Shown here piece by piece: positions 6,687 through 15,923 of a stretch of DNA of 36,771 bases; the stretch's first letter is position 1, and each line of letters begins with the position of its first letter. A program made the position numbers and the translations under genes. This DNA is from Pyrodictiaceae archaeon (GTDB lineage Archaea > Thermoproteota > Thermoprotei_A > Sulfolobales > Pyrodictiaceae), in contig JALTZF010000116.1 in assembly GCA_027046265.1 (NCBI GenBank), positions 1 to 36,771 of the forward strand, given 5' to 3'. Under the pieces are notes generated by a model. That model saw only the letters and a list, made by a program, of their open reading frames with translations, made no database searches and had not been told where the DNA came from.

Positions 6687-8654
6687 CTATTTGTCTCCTC
6701 TCCTTCTTTCTTCTAAGATCTCTATTATTTTTCTTTTTGCTATTTCTGCAACTATCTTGCCGTCAATGCGCCCTCTAACTTTTGGCATGACATAGCCCAT
6801 TACCTTACTTAGTGCTGCAATCCCTCTCTCCTTTACGGCTTTGATGTTGTATTCTATTGCTTCCTCCACAAGCCTTTCTACTTCGTCGAGACTCATTCTT
6901 TCTAGGCCAAGATCTCTTACTGCATCTTCTATAGATGCACCAGGGTTTTTCGCCAGATACTTTATGGCGTCTGGAACGGCATCTTTACTTATTATATTGT
7001 TTGCTACTGCATTTATTATACCTTCAAAATGTTCTTCAGTGAGATTCCCTGTGGGCACTCCTTCTCTTTGCAGGCTTCTGAGTATATTCGTGAGTAGGGA
7101 TGCTATATATGTTGCTGGGACCTTGTCAGAATATTTTGCTGCAAGCTCCTCAAAGAGTCCAAGATAAGGACTGCGAAGTAGCTGGTTTGCTAAGTCGCTA
7201 CTTAGACCATACTTCTCCGTTAACTGTTTTATCTTCTCTAGTGGATGCATGGGTTTTATCCTCTCAGCCTCTGCAAGCATATCCTTAGTAACTTCCACTG
7301 GAGGCACATCAGTTTCCGGATACATTCTCGCTGCTCCTGGCTGTGGTCTCATGTACCTAGTTGTCCCGTCATCTTGTGCAGCTCTAGTCTCCTTGGGGAC
7401 ACCATAGAGTGCTTGAACAGCTCTCTCAACAACAGCTTCAAGAGCTTTCCTAGCATTCAACTCTTTGTCTGCAACTATTACCACAGCATCCTCCCCCTCA
7501 ATAGCCCCAGTGAGCTTATAGACTTCTCTAAGTTCCTCACTAGTTATACCGTATCCAGGTAATTCGTCGCTATGGAATAATCCTCCAACACCACCCCAGA
7601 ATCTCGCATAATCAGCTAGCTCAGTGCCAAATCTACGGCCAGGTTGTACCTCTACGCCGAGCAAACCATGGAACTTGCGTAGCTTAACTGCGAGAACTTT
7701 TCCTCCCCGCGAAATCACTCTCTTTATTATCTTTGACTGTGTGTTCTTGAATACACTAGTGACATCAACTATCCTAGCAGCATTCCTTAACTCATCCTCT
7801 GTTAATCCCCTCCTTCTTAGCTCATCTCGTATCTGAAGTAGCCTATGCTGTCGCAAGGCTTCATACAACACTATCTTGGGGAGAAGGTCGAGGCGCTGTA
7901 CTCCCTTAATTTCTGTCTTTACACCGCCCCTTATTGAGACATTGAGGTCTTGGCGTATAGTGCCAATACCGCGCTTCACTCTTCCTGTAAGTCTTAGGAG
8001 CTGGCCAATAGTCAATGCTGCTTCGTAGGCTTCTTCGGGTGTCTCGATGTCAGGTGATGTTGATATCTCTATTAGTGGTACGCCAAGCCTATCAATGTTG
8101 TAGTGAGTATACTTGCCTTCGTCCTTCATCTTTCTTGCTGCATCCTCTTCTACTGCTATAGTCTCAATGCCAACTTTCTTCCCGCTGGGAAGCTTTATAG
8201 CACCGCCAAGGGCTATGATTGCTGTTCTCTGGAACCCAGTCGTGTTAGAGCCATCTATAACTATCTTCCTCATAACATATATCTCGTCTACAGGCCTAGA
8301 CCCTAATGCTTTGGCAACAGCTAATCCTATCACTATTGCCTCACGGTTTATCTCGTGAGGAGGCTCCTCGTCAGCCTCAACAAGGCATGAGTGACTTCTA
8401 GGCGCATGGTAATAGTACATCCTACCCTTACGCCACTCAAATAATGCTGCAACATCAACTTCTCCAAATTCACTCCTAGTAGGCCTTAACTGCCTCGTAA
8501 ATGTGTCCTCGACTTCTCCTTCTCTGGCAAGTATTGTTGGACAATTACAGAATAGCTTGTGCTTAGTATTGAGCTGCTGGTGTATCTCTAGCCCAACCTT
8601 TAGCCCGAGTTCTCTTGGGTTTATGCTCTTGGGGTTTGCTTTACGCTCAATCAT
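6687..8654 (-). CDS. gatE: Glutamyl-tRNA(Gln) amidotransferase subunit E
   Basis: This is subunit E of the archaea-specific GatDE enzyme, which turns misacylated Glu-tRNA(Gln) into Gln-tRNA(Gln). GatE binds the tRNA and phosphorylates the glutamyl group before amide transfer. The 655-residue protein starts with the GatB-family cradle (GLKVGLEIHQQLNTKHKLFC, about 17-36). It continues with HSCLVEADEEPP, the typical RIGVPLIEI-like segment (RLGVPLIEISTSPD) and RQDLNVSI. It carries the AspRS-like insertion specific to GatE in the middle and ends with the helical GatB/YqeY tail (EGIINAVANNIISKD onwards). I use the ATG at 8654 because it overlaps the gatD stop in an ATGA motif and GAGGTGG precedes it; a GTG three codons upstream is less likely. 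Confidence 0.96.
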   Translation of the reverse strand: MIERKANPKSINPRELGLKVGLEIHQQLNTKHKLFCNCPTILAREGEVEDTFTRQLRPTRSEFGEVDVAALFEWRKGRMYYYHAPRSHSCLVEADEEPPHEINREAIVIGLAVAKALGSRPVDEIYVMRKIVIDGSNTTGFQRTAIIALGGAIKLPSGKKVGIETIAVEEDAARKMKDEGKYTHYNIDRLGVPLIEISTSPDIETPEEAYEAALTIGQLLRLTGRVKRGIGTIRQDLNVSIRGGVKTEIKGVQRLDLLPKIVLYEALRQHRLLQIRDELRRRGLTEDELRNAARIVDVTSVFKNTQSKIIKRVISRGGKVLAVKLRKFHGLLGVEVQPGRRFGTELADYARFWGGVGGLFHSDELPGYGITSEELREVYKLTGAIEGEDAVVIVADKELNARKALEAVVERAVQALYGVPKETRAAQDDGTTRYMRPQPGAARMYPETDVPPVEVTKDMLAEAERIKPMHPLEKIKQLTEKYGLSSDLANQLLRSPYLGLFEELAAKYSDKVPATYIASLLTNILRSLQREGVPTGNLTEEHFEGIINAVANNIISKDAVPDAIKYLAKNPGASIEDAVRDLGLERMSLDEVERLVEEAIEYNIKAVKERGIAALSKVMGYVMPKVRGRIDGKIVAEIAKRKIIEILEERRRGDK

Positions 8655-10030
8655 TGTAGCCACCTCGGGTATAAATCAACAGTTAGACGTGGATTGATTT
8701 CTCCTGCGAGATTGGTTCTCATAAGCCTCTTTGCTTCGTCGAGCGAAGATGTATGGGCTAATATCCAAGAGAGCTTGACAAAGGCCACTTCTGGCAGCAT
8801 ATCGTCGCCAGGGATCACACCAGCAGCTAGAAGTTTCCTCCCAGTGTTGTACACATTCATGTTAATACGTCCGAATAGAGTCTGGCTTGTCATCACCACA
8901 ACGACGCCATTATCAACAGCTCTTCTTATAGGTTCAACAAGCCATTCACCTACATGGCCCAGCCCCGTACCCTCAAGGATTATGCCCTTATACCCTCTAT
9001 CAACCAGGAAATCTATGATCTCACCATCCATGCCTGGATAATACTTTACCAATGCAACCTTCTCTTCGAAACCGTTCTCAACACGTAACTCCTGCTCACC
9101 TCTTCGATGGAGAGGAGGCTGAAGAGGCTCTAGCCGCTTCTCAAACGGGTAAATCCTCATTAGTGGCCTATCATTTATTGGCTGGAAAGCATCTCTCCGA
9201 CTTGTATGCATTTTTCTTGTCTTTACCGCCCTATTGGCTAGTGCATAAGTGTCTCCAGTCTCTCCATGCATAACTATGGCGACTTCTGCGTAGTCTGACT
9301 TTGCTGCATAGAGTGTTGCAGCTATTAGGTTAAATGCTGCATCACTGCTTGGCCTATCACTACTCCTCTGCGAACCAACAAACGCTATTGGTACTGGTAG
9401 ACCACGAAACGCAAAGGCTATTGCTGAAGCAGTATACGTCATAGTGTCTGTGCCATGCGCGACTATTATACCATCATATCCCTCGTCTATGTGTCTTGCT
9501 ATTGCATCTACTATTTTAACCCAGTACTTAGGCTTCATGTTCTCACTAAGAATGTTCATCAGAACATCGGCTTCAATTCTTGCTATCATAGCTATCTCGG
9601 GCACAGCTTCTACAAGATCCTCTGCTGTAAGTGCAGGCTTCACAGCACCGGTCTCATACTCTATCTTACTTGCAATAGTCCCTCCAGTACCAACAACCAT
9701 AATGCGCTCTTGAGGCTTTTTGGCAGGCTTCTCCTCAAGTAGTGGGATAACAGCTGGTGCACCTGCTGCAGCCTCCCTGAGTATGGCTTCACGAGTCTTT
9801 ACAAGTTCTACAACAGTACCTTCATCTATGCGTATACCTACATTGTAGCCGTTATCTAGCTTGAGCACTATTATAGGCTTAGGCTTGATGCTATACCTCG
9901 GCATTAATACACCAACAAAGACTCTGCCATCACTAGTCACAATCCTTACTTTATCACCTACACTTACACCAGCCTTGCTAAGAACCTTTCTCACAACACC
10001 AGTATAGCCAGGCAAAGGATCTTCGCTCAC
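8651..10030 (-). CDS. gatD: Glutamyl-tRNA(Gln) amidotransferase subunit D
   Basis: Subunit D of GatDE is an asparaginase-like glutaminase that releases ammonia from glutamine and channels it to GatE. The protein of about 459 residues has an N-terminal beta-barrel domain (residues ~1-85, VGDKVRIVTSDGRVFVG), a linker, and an L-asparaginase I domain. That domain holds both catalytic threonine motifs, GTGGTIAS (about 114-121) and AHGTDTM (about 191-197). The GTG at 10030 is preferred because GGGGGAG lies seven bases upstream; an in-frame TTG at 10045 is the alternative. The stop overlaps the gatE start (ATGA), so the subunits are co-translated. It is divergent from the eS30 gene, and one A/T box at 10079-10090 seems to serve both. 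Confidence 0.96.
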   Translation of the reverse strand: MSEDPLPGYTGVVRKVLSKAGVSVGDKVRIVTSDGRVFVGVLMPRYSIKPKPIIVLKLDNGYNVGIRIDEGTVVELVKTREAILREAAAGAPAVIPLLEEKPAKKPQERIMVVGTGGTIASKIEYETGAVKPALTAEDLVEAVPEIAMIARIEADVLMNILSENMKPKYWVKIVDAIARHIDEGYDGIIVAHGTDTMTYTASAIAFAFRGLPVPIAFVGSQRSSDRPSSDAAFNLIAATLYAAKSDYAEVAIVMHGETGDTYALANRAVKTRKMHTSRRDAFQPINDRPLMRIYPFEKRLEPLQPPLHRRGEQELRVENGFEEKVALVKYYPGMDGEIIDFLVDRGYKGIILEGTGLGHVGEWLVEPIRRAVDNGVVVVMTSQTLFGRINMNVYNTGRKLLAAGVIPGDDMLPEVAFVKLSWILAHTSSLDEAKRLMRTNLAGEINPRLTVDLYPRWLQ

Positions 10031-10078
10031 TATACTCTCCCCCAATGACCCGGTAAAACTATTGTAAGAGGCAAAGAC

Positions 10079-10090
10079 CTATAAAAGGGG
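10079..10090. promoter_or_regulatory. Shared TATA element between gatD and the eS30 gene
   Basis: The plus strand reads TATAAAAGGGG, a strong TATA box for the eS30 gene: the predicted transcript start near 10109 gives a 15-base leader with GGGAT before the ATG. The minus strand reads TTTTATAGG, usable for gatD with a leader of about 26 bases containing GGGGGAG. Dual use is inferred from spacing only. Confidence 0.45.
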
Positions 10091-10123
10091 ATGCTAGATA
10101 GCTTAGTATTCAGGGATACAGCT

Positions 10124-10279
10124 ATGCCAAGCCACGGCTCATTGACAAAGGCAGGCAAGGTACGAAAGCAAACACCCAAGATACCGGCTAAGCAAAGAAA
10201 GAATCTTGCTCCTCGAATGAGAAATAGGAGAGAGTACAAGCGTCTGCTACTAAAGCTACAGCAAGGTACTGTAGCTTAA
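10124..10279 (+). CDS. 30S ribosomal protein S30e (eS30)
   Basis: This 51-residue, strongly basic protein begins [14 protein letters not shown] and contains [12 protein letters not shown], the signature of archaeal/eukaryotic eS30, a small-subunit ribosomal protein. In archaea it occurs without the ubiquitin-like fusion seen in animals, as here. I chose the ATG at 10124 because the conserved family N-terminus begins there. A longer frame from 10091 would add a non-conserved stretch lying over the promoter. GGGAT six bases upstream can serve as ribosome binding site. It is divergent from gatD with the TATA box between them. Confidence 0.95.
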   Translation: MPSHGSLTKAGKVRKQTPKIPAKQRKNLAPRMRNRREYKRLLLKLQQGTVA

Positions 10280-10566
10280 ACTATGTTTAATTTTTTCATG
10301 CTACTATGAAGTTGCCTTGACCCTCTTTTCCTAGATTAAATCCCGCCATAATTTTGCTTGAAAACATACTCACTTTAAAGGAATAGTTTCTTCATTTTAA
10401 TTAGCCCCATTCCATGATAGGGTATAACTAGTATTTCATCCTTTAACCCTAGTTAGTGGATTTGGGTAAGAATGAGGTAGGTGTTATAGTTACTGATATC
10501 TCTGTGCTAGAGATTTGCTGTACGCGGAAAAAGGCTGGCTCTATTTTATGTCATATGGATGGAGGG

Positions 10567-10866
10567 TTACTCTTCTTTCTTCACTAGTACTATCTCAATA
10601 GTGCTAACTCTGCTCTGGCGGCCGTCAGGGCTCTGTACTACTTGGCTGTCAATCTTTATGTCCTTGACGTCAACCTTGCCTGGAAGGAATCTCTTTCTTA
10701 CTATTTCGACTGTGTCAACAGCCTTGCTTATTGCACGGCCTCTTGCCTTGATTACAACCTCGTTGACGCCCTGGTTTAGTAGGGTCAGGGTTGCTAGTAC
10801 ATAGTTCATTACAGGCTTCTTACCGACTAGAACTACATTGCTTGGGGTTGCACTTGCCTCTGCCAT
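10567..10866 (-). CDS. alba: DNA/RNA-binding chromatin protein Alba (Alba1-like)
   Basis: This 99-residue chromatin protein coats DNA and binds RNA as a dimer in crenarchaea. It contains [40 protein letters not shown] and the C-terminal segment [17 protein letters not shown], all nearly identical to Sulfolobus Alba1 from memory. With the ATG at 10866 as start (GAGGTG six bases upstream), the paired lysines fall at positions 16 and 17, exactly where Sulfolobus Alba has the lysine regulated by acetylation. A longer frame from 10893 runs through the ribosome binding site and is not used. It is divergent from reverse gyrase, with a symmetric A/T box (about 10916-10926) between them. Confidence 0.97.
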   Translation of the reverse strand: MAEASATPSNVVLVGKKPVMNYVLATLTLLNQGVNEVVIKARGRAISKAVDTVEIVRKRFLPGKVDVKDIKIDSQVVQSPDGRQSRVSTIEIVLVKKEE

Positions 10867-10957
10867 GGTGCACACCTCGACTGGTTTCGTCATGAAGCCT
10901 CCAGATAAGGAGGACTAGTATTTATGGTTTTCTCCTCAATGCTACTACTGTCTTACT

Positions 10958-13900
10958 ATGCCTACTAGGCTAAGGCTCTACGTACAAACTGACTCTAACA
11001 AAACAATTCTGGGACTAGGTAGTCCAGTGAGGATGATGGTTGTGGCCTATTGGCACACGCTAACGCCAATATATGGAGGCGCTTGTCCTAACTGTGGAGG
11101 CGATATATCTGCTAAAAGGTTAGAAAAAGGATTACCCTGCCGGAAATGCCTTCCTGAAGCCAGTAAGTTGTTAGATGATGTTGCAAGTAATGACATATAC
11201 GACGTTATAGAACTTGTTGGTGAAAAACTGGCTAAGCGGGGTGTTCTACGCGGATACTCTCTTCTCTACAATAACATTAGGGAACTAAGGGCATTTGAAG
11301 ACTTCTTTAAGAAAGTTGTAGGCTACAATCTTTGGAGTGCGCAACTCACATGGGCTAAGAGGCTATTGCAGAGTGAGAGTATTGCAATAGTGGCACCAAC
11401 AGGCGTAGGGAAGACAACGCTCCTAATAGCTTATGCATTATATCGTGGACTTGAGGGTGCTAAAGTATACTATCTACTGCCTACAGAAAACCTTGTTAGA
11501 CAAGTGGTATCAAAGCTTGAGGCTATGTCTCAGAGAGTCGGCAAGAGTATAAGTATAGTTGCGTACTACTCTAGCTTGGGCAAGAACTATAAAGAAAAGA
11601 TATTAGAGTATATAAGAGCTGGAAATTTCGACATACTAGTATCCACAACGAGTTTTCTCTCGCGGCGCTGGGAGTTAGTAAACGATAAAAAGTTTGATGT
11701 CATTATAGTTGATGATGTAGATGCTGTTCTTAGGAATTCAAAGAACATAGATAGACTCCTTATGCTTCTAGGATTCTCTGAGGAAACCATCAATACCGCT
11801 TACCAGGTAATAAAGAAAAAGATTGCAGTCATCACGGCAAAAGTCAGCGGGAACATTGCTAAGTATACAAGGTTACTCGAAGAGTTGAAGACCCTTGAAT
11901 ACAAGCTTGCAAAAAGTCTTACACGTACCATTCCGGGCCAATTAGTAATAGCTTCTGCTACCGGCCGTGTACGCGGGCTAAAACCAAAACTATTCCGTGA
12001 ACTACTAGGATTCGAGATAGGTAGAGTATATGATTATACTCGTAGTATAACTAACTTCGGCCTAATAACTAGTGAAAATGAACTAGTAGAAAAGACTGTT
12101 GAAGTCATAAAGAGCCTCAAAGCAAGCGGCCTAGTATTTGTAGCAAAGAGATTTGGTAAGGAGTTAGCAAAAAGTATAGTCAAGAGACTAAATGAGGAGG
12201 GTATACCAGCAGGCCTCGCGCTTGCTGGTAGAAGAGTCTTAGACAAGTTTGAGAACGGGGAATACGATGTACTAGTAGGCATGGCTTCATATTATGGTGT
12301 TATAGTTCGTGGCGTAGATATGCCACACCGTGTCTTATACACGATATTTGTTGGTGTTCCAAGCTCGGCTACAAGTGCTGAAAAATCTCTTAACTCTCCA
12401 TTCCTCATTTCACGTCTTTCACTTGAGCTAGGGCTTGAGGAGAGCGAAGAAATAGTAAGAATGGTTTCACGTCTTAGCCCAGGCGAGCAATCAGTACTAC
12501 GGATAGCGCTAACTAACAATGAGAAGCTGGAAGGGCGCCTTGAAGAAGTTAGGGAGAAGCTTTCACGTGCAAAGAAGCAGGTATTGAGAATACTCTACGA
12601 GAAACTCTGTGTAGAGGGTATAGGCAAGCTGGTTGTTGGCGGGCTCCTCTTCCGCTGTATTGATGGCAGAAAATTAATCAGTATATCTGTTGACGCCCCT
12701 ACATATGTTCAAGCTAGTGGGAGAGCAAGCCGCATGCTGAAATCCTCGATGACGCATGGCGTAAGCATAGTAATTGAGACTGAACCTGATCTACTAGACA
12801 TACTCGTTAGTAAACTAGGGAGATTCATAGAAAACGTTGAATTTAACAAGTATGATCCAGAGAAAGTAAAGACAGAGTTGTTGAAAGCAAAAGAATCACG
12901 TTTAGATACTTCAAAGGCTAAAAAGGTGAGCATAGAAACTTGTCTAATCATAGTGGAATCGCCAACAAAGGCTAGGACTCTGGCTAGCTTCTTTGGGCGT
13001 CCTGTACGGCGGAGGATAGGCTCGGTAGTAGTGTATGAGACGACATTCTACAATGAGTACTCTGGCAAGATACATGTAGCAGCTATAGCAGCATCTGTAG
13101 GCCACGTATACGACTTAAGTATAGACGATGAGGGTTTATACGGTGTAAGGATAGAGAATGGTTCAGTACAGCCAGTCTACAAGCCGATAAAGAAGTGTCT
13201 TTCGTGTGGTCATAGCTTCTCTTCAAGCCAGGCAGTGTGCCCACGCTGTGGTTCCTCGAATATAGTCACGAAAGAGGACATAGTAGCTGCACTAAGGCAG
13301 CTTGCCAACGAGATGGAGAGAGTCTACATAGCAACTGATCCGGACATAGAAGGAGAGAAAATAGCATATGATATTTACGTCATGTTGCGTCCATATGCTA
13401 GGCACATAAAGAGAATTGAGCTCCACGAGATAACTAGGAAGGAACTACTTAGAGCACTCGCGAGACCCAGGGACATAGATAGACTAATGGTTAATGCACA
13501 AATCGTTAGACGCGTCGAAGATAGATGGATAGGCTTTGGCCTTAGTCAAAAGCTCTGGGAGGTATTTGGGAAAAATTGGCTTGGAGCTGGCCGTGTGCAA
13601 ACACCCGTGCTTGGCTGGATAATAGACAAGTATAGTGAGTGGCGTGAATATCGCGGCTACATACTGTATATAAGACTTAAGGATAAAGTGAGGTTGCGGC
13701 TATACTATAAAGATCTTGAAAAAGCAAAGACTGTATATGATAGCGTAGAGAAGAATGGTCTTGAAGTAGTATCAATATCAGATAGCATAGTAGAGATAAA
13801 CCCGCCGCCACCCTTTACAACAGAATCTCTGCTTTATGAAGCATCGCGACTTTATGGTTATCCTGCCCAGAAAACAATGCGTCTTGCACAAGACCTATTC

Positions 13901-14758
13901 GAGGCTGGCCTAATAACATACCATAGAACAGACTCGCTCCACGTGTCAGGTACTGGTATTAGTGTAGCAGCACAATACCTCGAATCAAAGGATCTAAGCC
14001 AACTCTTCTACCCAAGAGGCTGGGGACCTCCTGGACATCACGAAGCAATAAGGCCTACAAAGCCACTTTCAGCTGATGAGCTAAGAAAAGCTGTCGCGGT
14101 GGGTGAACTAAGAATCTCGACAAGCCTACGTGAAAGCCACTACCGCCTATATGACCTAATATTTAGGAGGTTCATAGCGAGCCAGATGAAGCCTAGCAAA
14201 CTTCTCAAGAGGTCTCTAGGACTCAAGGTACCCGGTGTAGATGAGTATGTTGAATTAGAGCTATACGTTGACATGATCACGCCAGGTTATACGTTGGTGT
14301 ATGAGCATCCACGCATTGTAAGAAGCCTCTTGCCAGTCAAGATGGGAGATATAGTCACAGTAGAGTCCATAGTTCTCAAGCGGGGCTCAGCCACACAACT
14401 ATACAGCCATGGTGACGTAATAAGGTTGATGAAGGAGCGTGGCCTAGGAAGACCCAGTACATACGCTAAAATAATTGAATCAATAATCCGCCACGGGTAC
14501 GTGATAGAGAGCAAGTATAGGAAGAAGCTTGTCCCAACAAAGCTTGGCATAACAGTCTACGACTATCTGTCAAGCAACTACTCTAGTCTTGTGTCAGAGG
14601 AGAGGACACGTAAACTCCAAGAGGAGATAGACGCTATAGTAGAGGGTAAACTCTCCCCGCTCGAAGTGCTCTCTGAACTGTTAGACGAGATGGAGAACGT
14701 TGTAGGCGTAAAGCAGATAGTATTAGGGCAGGGCCTAGAGATGGGAGCGTCAACCTAG
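10958..14758 (+). CDS. rgy: Reverse gyrase
   Basis: Reverse gyrase introduces positive supercoils with ATP and is the hallmark enzyme of hyperthermophiles. This single chain of 1266 residues contains all parts: an N-terminal zinc finger (C43-PN-C46, C61-RK-C64) and a helicase-like module with Walker A APTGVGKTT (about 146-154) and a DDVD box. Helicase domain 2 follows, then the latch region. The type IA topoisomerase part has a Toprim motif (LIIVESPTKA, ~662), a second zinc finger (C747, C750, C761, C764), DPDIEGE (~793) and the catalytic tyrosine Y988 in ITYHRTDS. The ATG at 10958 lies about 35 bases after a TATA-like box. Starts at residues 26, 27 or 29 are possible, since the first ~25 residues precede the family's conserved N-terminus. 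No inactivating change is seen. Confidence 0.97.
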   Translation: MPTRLRLYVQTDSNKTILGLGSPVRMMVVAYWHTLTPIYGGACPNCGGDISAKRLEKGLPCRKCLPEASKLLDDVASNDIYDVIELVGEKLAKRGVLRGYSLLYNNIRELRAFEDFFKKVVGYNLWSAQLTWAKRLLQSESIAIVAPTGVGKTTLLIAYALYRGLEGAKVYYLLPTENLVRQVVSKLEAMSQRVGKSISIVAYYSSLGKNYKEKILEYIRAGNFDILVSTTSFLSRRWELVNDKKFDVIIVDDVDAVLRNSKNIDRLLMLLGFSEETINTAYQVIKKKIAVITAKVSGNIAKYTRLLEELKTLEYKLAKSLTRTIPGQLVIASATGRVRGLKPKLFRELLGFEIGRVYDYTRSITNFGLITSENELVEKTVEVIKSLKASGLVFVAKRFGKELAKSIVKRLNEEGIPAGLALAGRRVLDKFENGEYDVLVGMASYYGVIVRGVDMPHRVLYTIFVGVPSSATSAEKSLNSPFLISRLSLELGLEESEEIVRMVSRLSPGEQSVLRIALTNNEKLEGRLEEVREKLSRAKKQVLRILYEKLCVEGIGKLVVGGLLFRCIDGRKLISISVDAPTYVQASGRASRMLKSSMTHGVSIVIETEPDLLDILVSKLGRFIENVEFNKYDPEKVKTELLKAKESRLDTSKAKKVSIETCLIIVESPTKARTLASFFGRPVRRRIGSVVVYETTFYNEYSGKIHVAAIAASVGHVYDLSIDDEGLYGVRIENGSVQPVYKPIKKCLSCGHSFSSSQAVCPRCGSSNIVTKEDIVAALRQLANEMERVYIATDPDIEGEKIAYDIYVMLRPYARHIKRIELHEITRKELLRALARPRDIDRLMVNAQIVRRVEDRWIGFGLSQKLWEVFGKNWLGAGRVQTPVLGWIIDKYSEWREYRGYILYIRLKDKVRLRLYYKDLEKAKTVYDSVEKNGLEVVSISDSIVEINPPPPFTTESLLYEASRLYGYPAQKTMRLAQDLFEAGLITYHRTDSLHVSGTGISVAAQYLESKDLSQLFYPRGWGPPGHHEAIRPTKPLSADELRKAVAVGELRISTSLRESHYRLYDLIFRRFIASQMKPSKLLKRSLGLKVPGVDEYVELELYVDMITPGYTLVYEHPRIVRSLLPVKMGDIVTVESIVLKRGSATQLYSHGDVIRLMKERGLGRPSTYAKIIESIIRHGYVIESKYRKKLVPTKLGITVYDYLSSNYSSLVSEERTRKLQEEIDAIVEGKLSPLEVLSELLDEMENVVGVKQIVLGQGLEMGAST

Positions 14759-14762
14759 CTTA

Positions 14763-15032
14763 TCATATTATCTTACGTCGAACCTTTATCTCTATAATGG
14801 GTATGAGTCTCCTGCCTCGTTCAATACTATCTATAGTTACGCCTACAAGCTCTATGCCATCCTTAAGCCGGTTATGCAACGCGTTATAAACGTCAACAGC
14901 TTTGCTGACATTAGGTCCTTGCCCTCTAATTACTACCTCATCGTATCCTTCATTGAATATTAGTATAGCTGAGAGCACATAATCTGCTATACTCTTCTTA
15001 CCTATGATGATAACGTTCTCCTCGGCAGCCAT
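14763..15032 (-). CDS. Second Alba-family chromatin protein (Alba2-like paralog)
   Basis: This 89-residue Alba paralog keeps the core: NVIIIGKKSIADYVLSAIL with the two lysines (12, 13 from the chosen start), DEVVIRGQGPNVSKAVDVYN and the C-terminal IPIIEIKVRRK. It differs from the other Alba gene in this window at many positions and lacks the long loop before the last strand, as Alba2 proteins do; in Sulfolobus, Alba1 and Alba2 form heterodimers. The ATG at 15032 has GAGGGTG upstream; a longer frame from 15056 would run through that site. It is convergent with reverse gyrase: the two stop codons are separated by only four bases. Confidence 0.92.
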   Translation of the reverse strand: MAAEENVIIIGKKSIADYVLSAILIFNEGYDEVVIRGQGPNVSKAVDVYNALHNRLKDGIELVGVTIDSIERGRRLIPIIEIKVRRKII

Positions 15033-15100
15033 GTTAGAGCACCCTCTACAACGCACACATTTAATCCATAAAAAGGCTTTTGAGCCACGGTTCTTTAAGG

Positions 15101-15637
15101 CTAACTCGAAGCTTGCATACTATCTTTTATAAGATTCTTGAAGCACTTCAATGCCTTATTAACAATTTCGATTAGTGGAGTAGCCTCATTAAGTGTGTAT
15201 ACGCATAGGCTTTGAGGAAATGATGCTGGGTCACTGTAGAGGGATTTTCTGCAATACTTTGCTAATGCCTTCCAGCGGGTTAGTTCAAACCATATTGATG
15301 CCTTTTCACAGCTATATAGCCCTACTAAGCGCTCACCTATTCTCATTGTTTGTACTCTACTTAGCCTTCTTAAGCCCCTTAAAATAGAGCGGTTCTTGAT
15401 AGTACATTTTACCTCGAAGGAGAACTCTGTAAGATAACTCTTGGCGTAATTCTCGAGCATGGGAATTAAGTTCTTAGGCGAGCGCAGAACTATACGCCTT
15501 AAAATCTCATCGAATTCAACAACTTCAATTCCAGCATCACGTAAACGCTCTAACACAGCTGAGAGAGCATGCTCCTGAGATACAATAGCCACACCAGAGA
15601 TGAACACGTAGATGTGTTTTAACCCTTCTTCACGCAT
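15101..15637 (-). CDS. Hypothetical protein with a C/D guide RNA in its leader
   Basis: This 178-residue protein belongs to no family I recognise. It has no membrane segment. An N-terminal alpha/beta-like part (HIYVFISGVAIVSQEHALS, DAGIEVVEFDEILRR) is followed by a basic middle (RSILRGLRRLSRVQ) and a helical C-terminus with five scattered cysteines. The ATG at 15637 has GGTGAG six bases upstream. That ribosome binding site starts right where a C/D box sRNA (15650-15722, same strand) ends, so RNA and mRNA probably share a primary transcript or promoter. The reverse-complement frames have no better candidate, and spacing and ribosome binding site argue that it is a real gene. Confidence 0.6.
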   Translation of the reverse strand: MREEGLKHIYVFISGVAIVSQEHALSAVLERLRDAGIEVVEFDEILRRIVLRSPKNLIPMLENYAKSYLTEFSFEVKCTIKNRSILRGLRRLSRVQTMRIGERLVGLYSCEKASIWFELTRWKALAKYCRKSLYSDPASFPQSLCVYTLNEATPLIEIVNKALKCFKNLIKDSMQASS

Positions 15638-15649
15638 ATTATGCTCACC

Positions 15650-15722
15650 TTTTCAGCCGGGGATAACATCTTCATCCCAAGCTACGCTCCTGGCTCTGCA
15701 CATAGAGCTCCTCATCACCCTT
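15650..15722 (-). ncRNA. C/D box sRNA guiding 2'-O-methylation of 23S rRNA (predicted target near A2451)
   Basis: Read on the minus strand, the elements are box C GTGATGA (15718-15712), an inner box C' ATGAAGA (15675-15669), a 12-base guide (15668-15657) and box D CTGA (15656-15653). The guide reads TGTTATCCCCGG. Its complement CCGGGGATAACA is identical to the universally conserved peptidyl-transferase stretch of 23S rRNA that I recall as E. coli 2442-2453. By the fifth-base rule (target base paired to the fifth guide base before box D) the methylated base would be G2446. A clear D' box is missing and the C to C' distance (36 bases) is long, so this may be a single-guide RNA. A TATA-like CTTATGTG lies about 25 bases upstream of box C. 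Confidence 0.75.
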
Positions 15723-15923
15723 AACCCCTAATAGTCTGCACATAAGAGCACTGGGCTCAACTAGTAAAGCTGTAGTATTATGTCGGGCTCTGTAACACGG
15801 ACCCTCAGCATTAACCTCAGTTGCGTGGCGGTCTTCATAGCCCATACTATTTTACCAGGCTTCGAGTCTATTTTGTCTTTGCACTAACCATGTAAAGGCG
15901 TGATGGGCAGTTTGATTTAGGGT

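Noticed and set aside
10280-10566. 287-base gap after eS30 searched for RNA genes
   Set aside because: An ATGAGGT...CTGA pattern near 10473 has a poor box C and wrong spacing; no tRNA fold or ORF was found.
10958-11035. First 25 residues of reverse gyrase as a separate leader or signal
   Set aside because: There is no hydrophobic or targeting pattern; more likely an uncertain start codon of the same gene.
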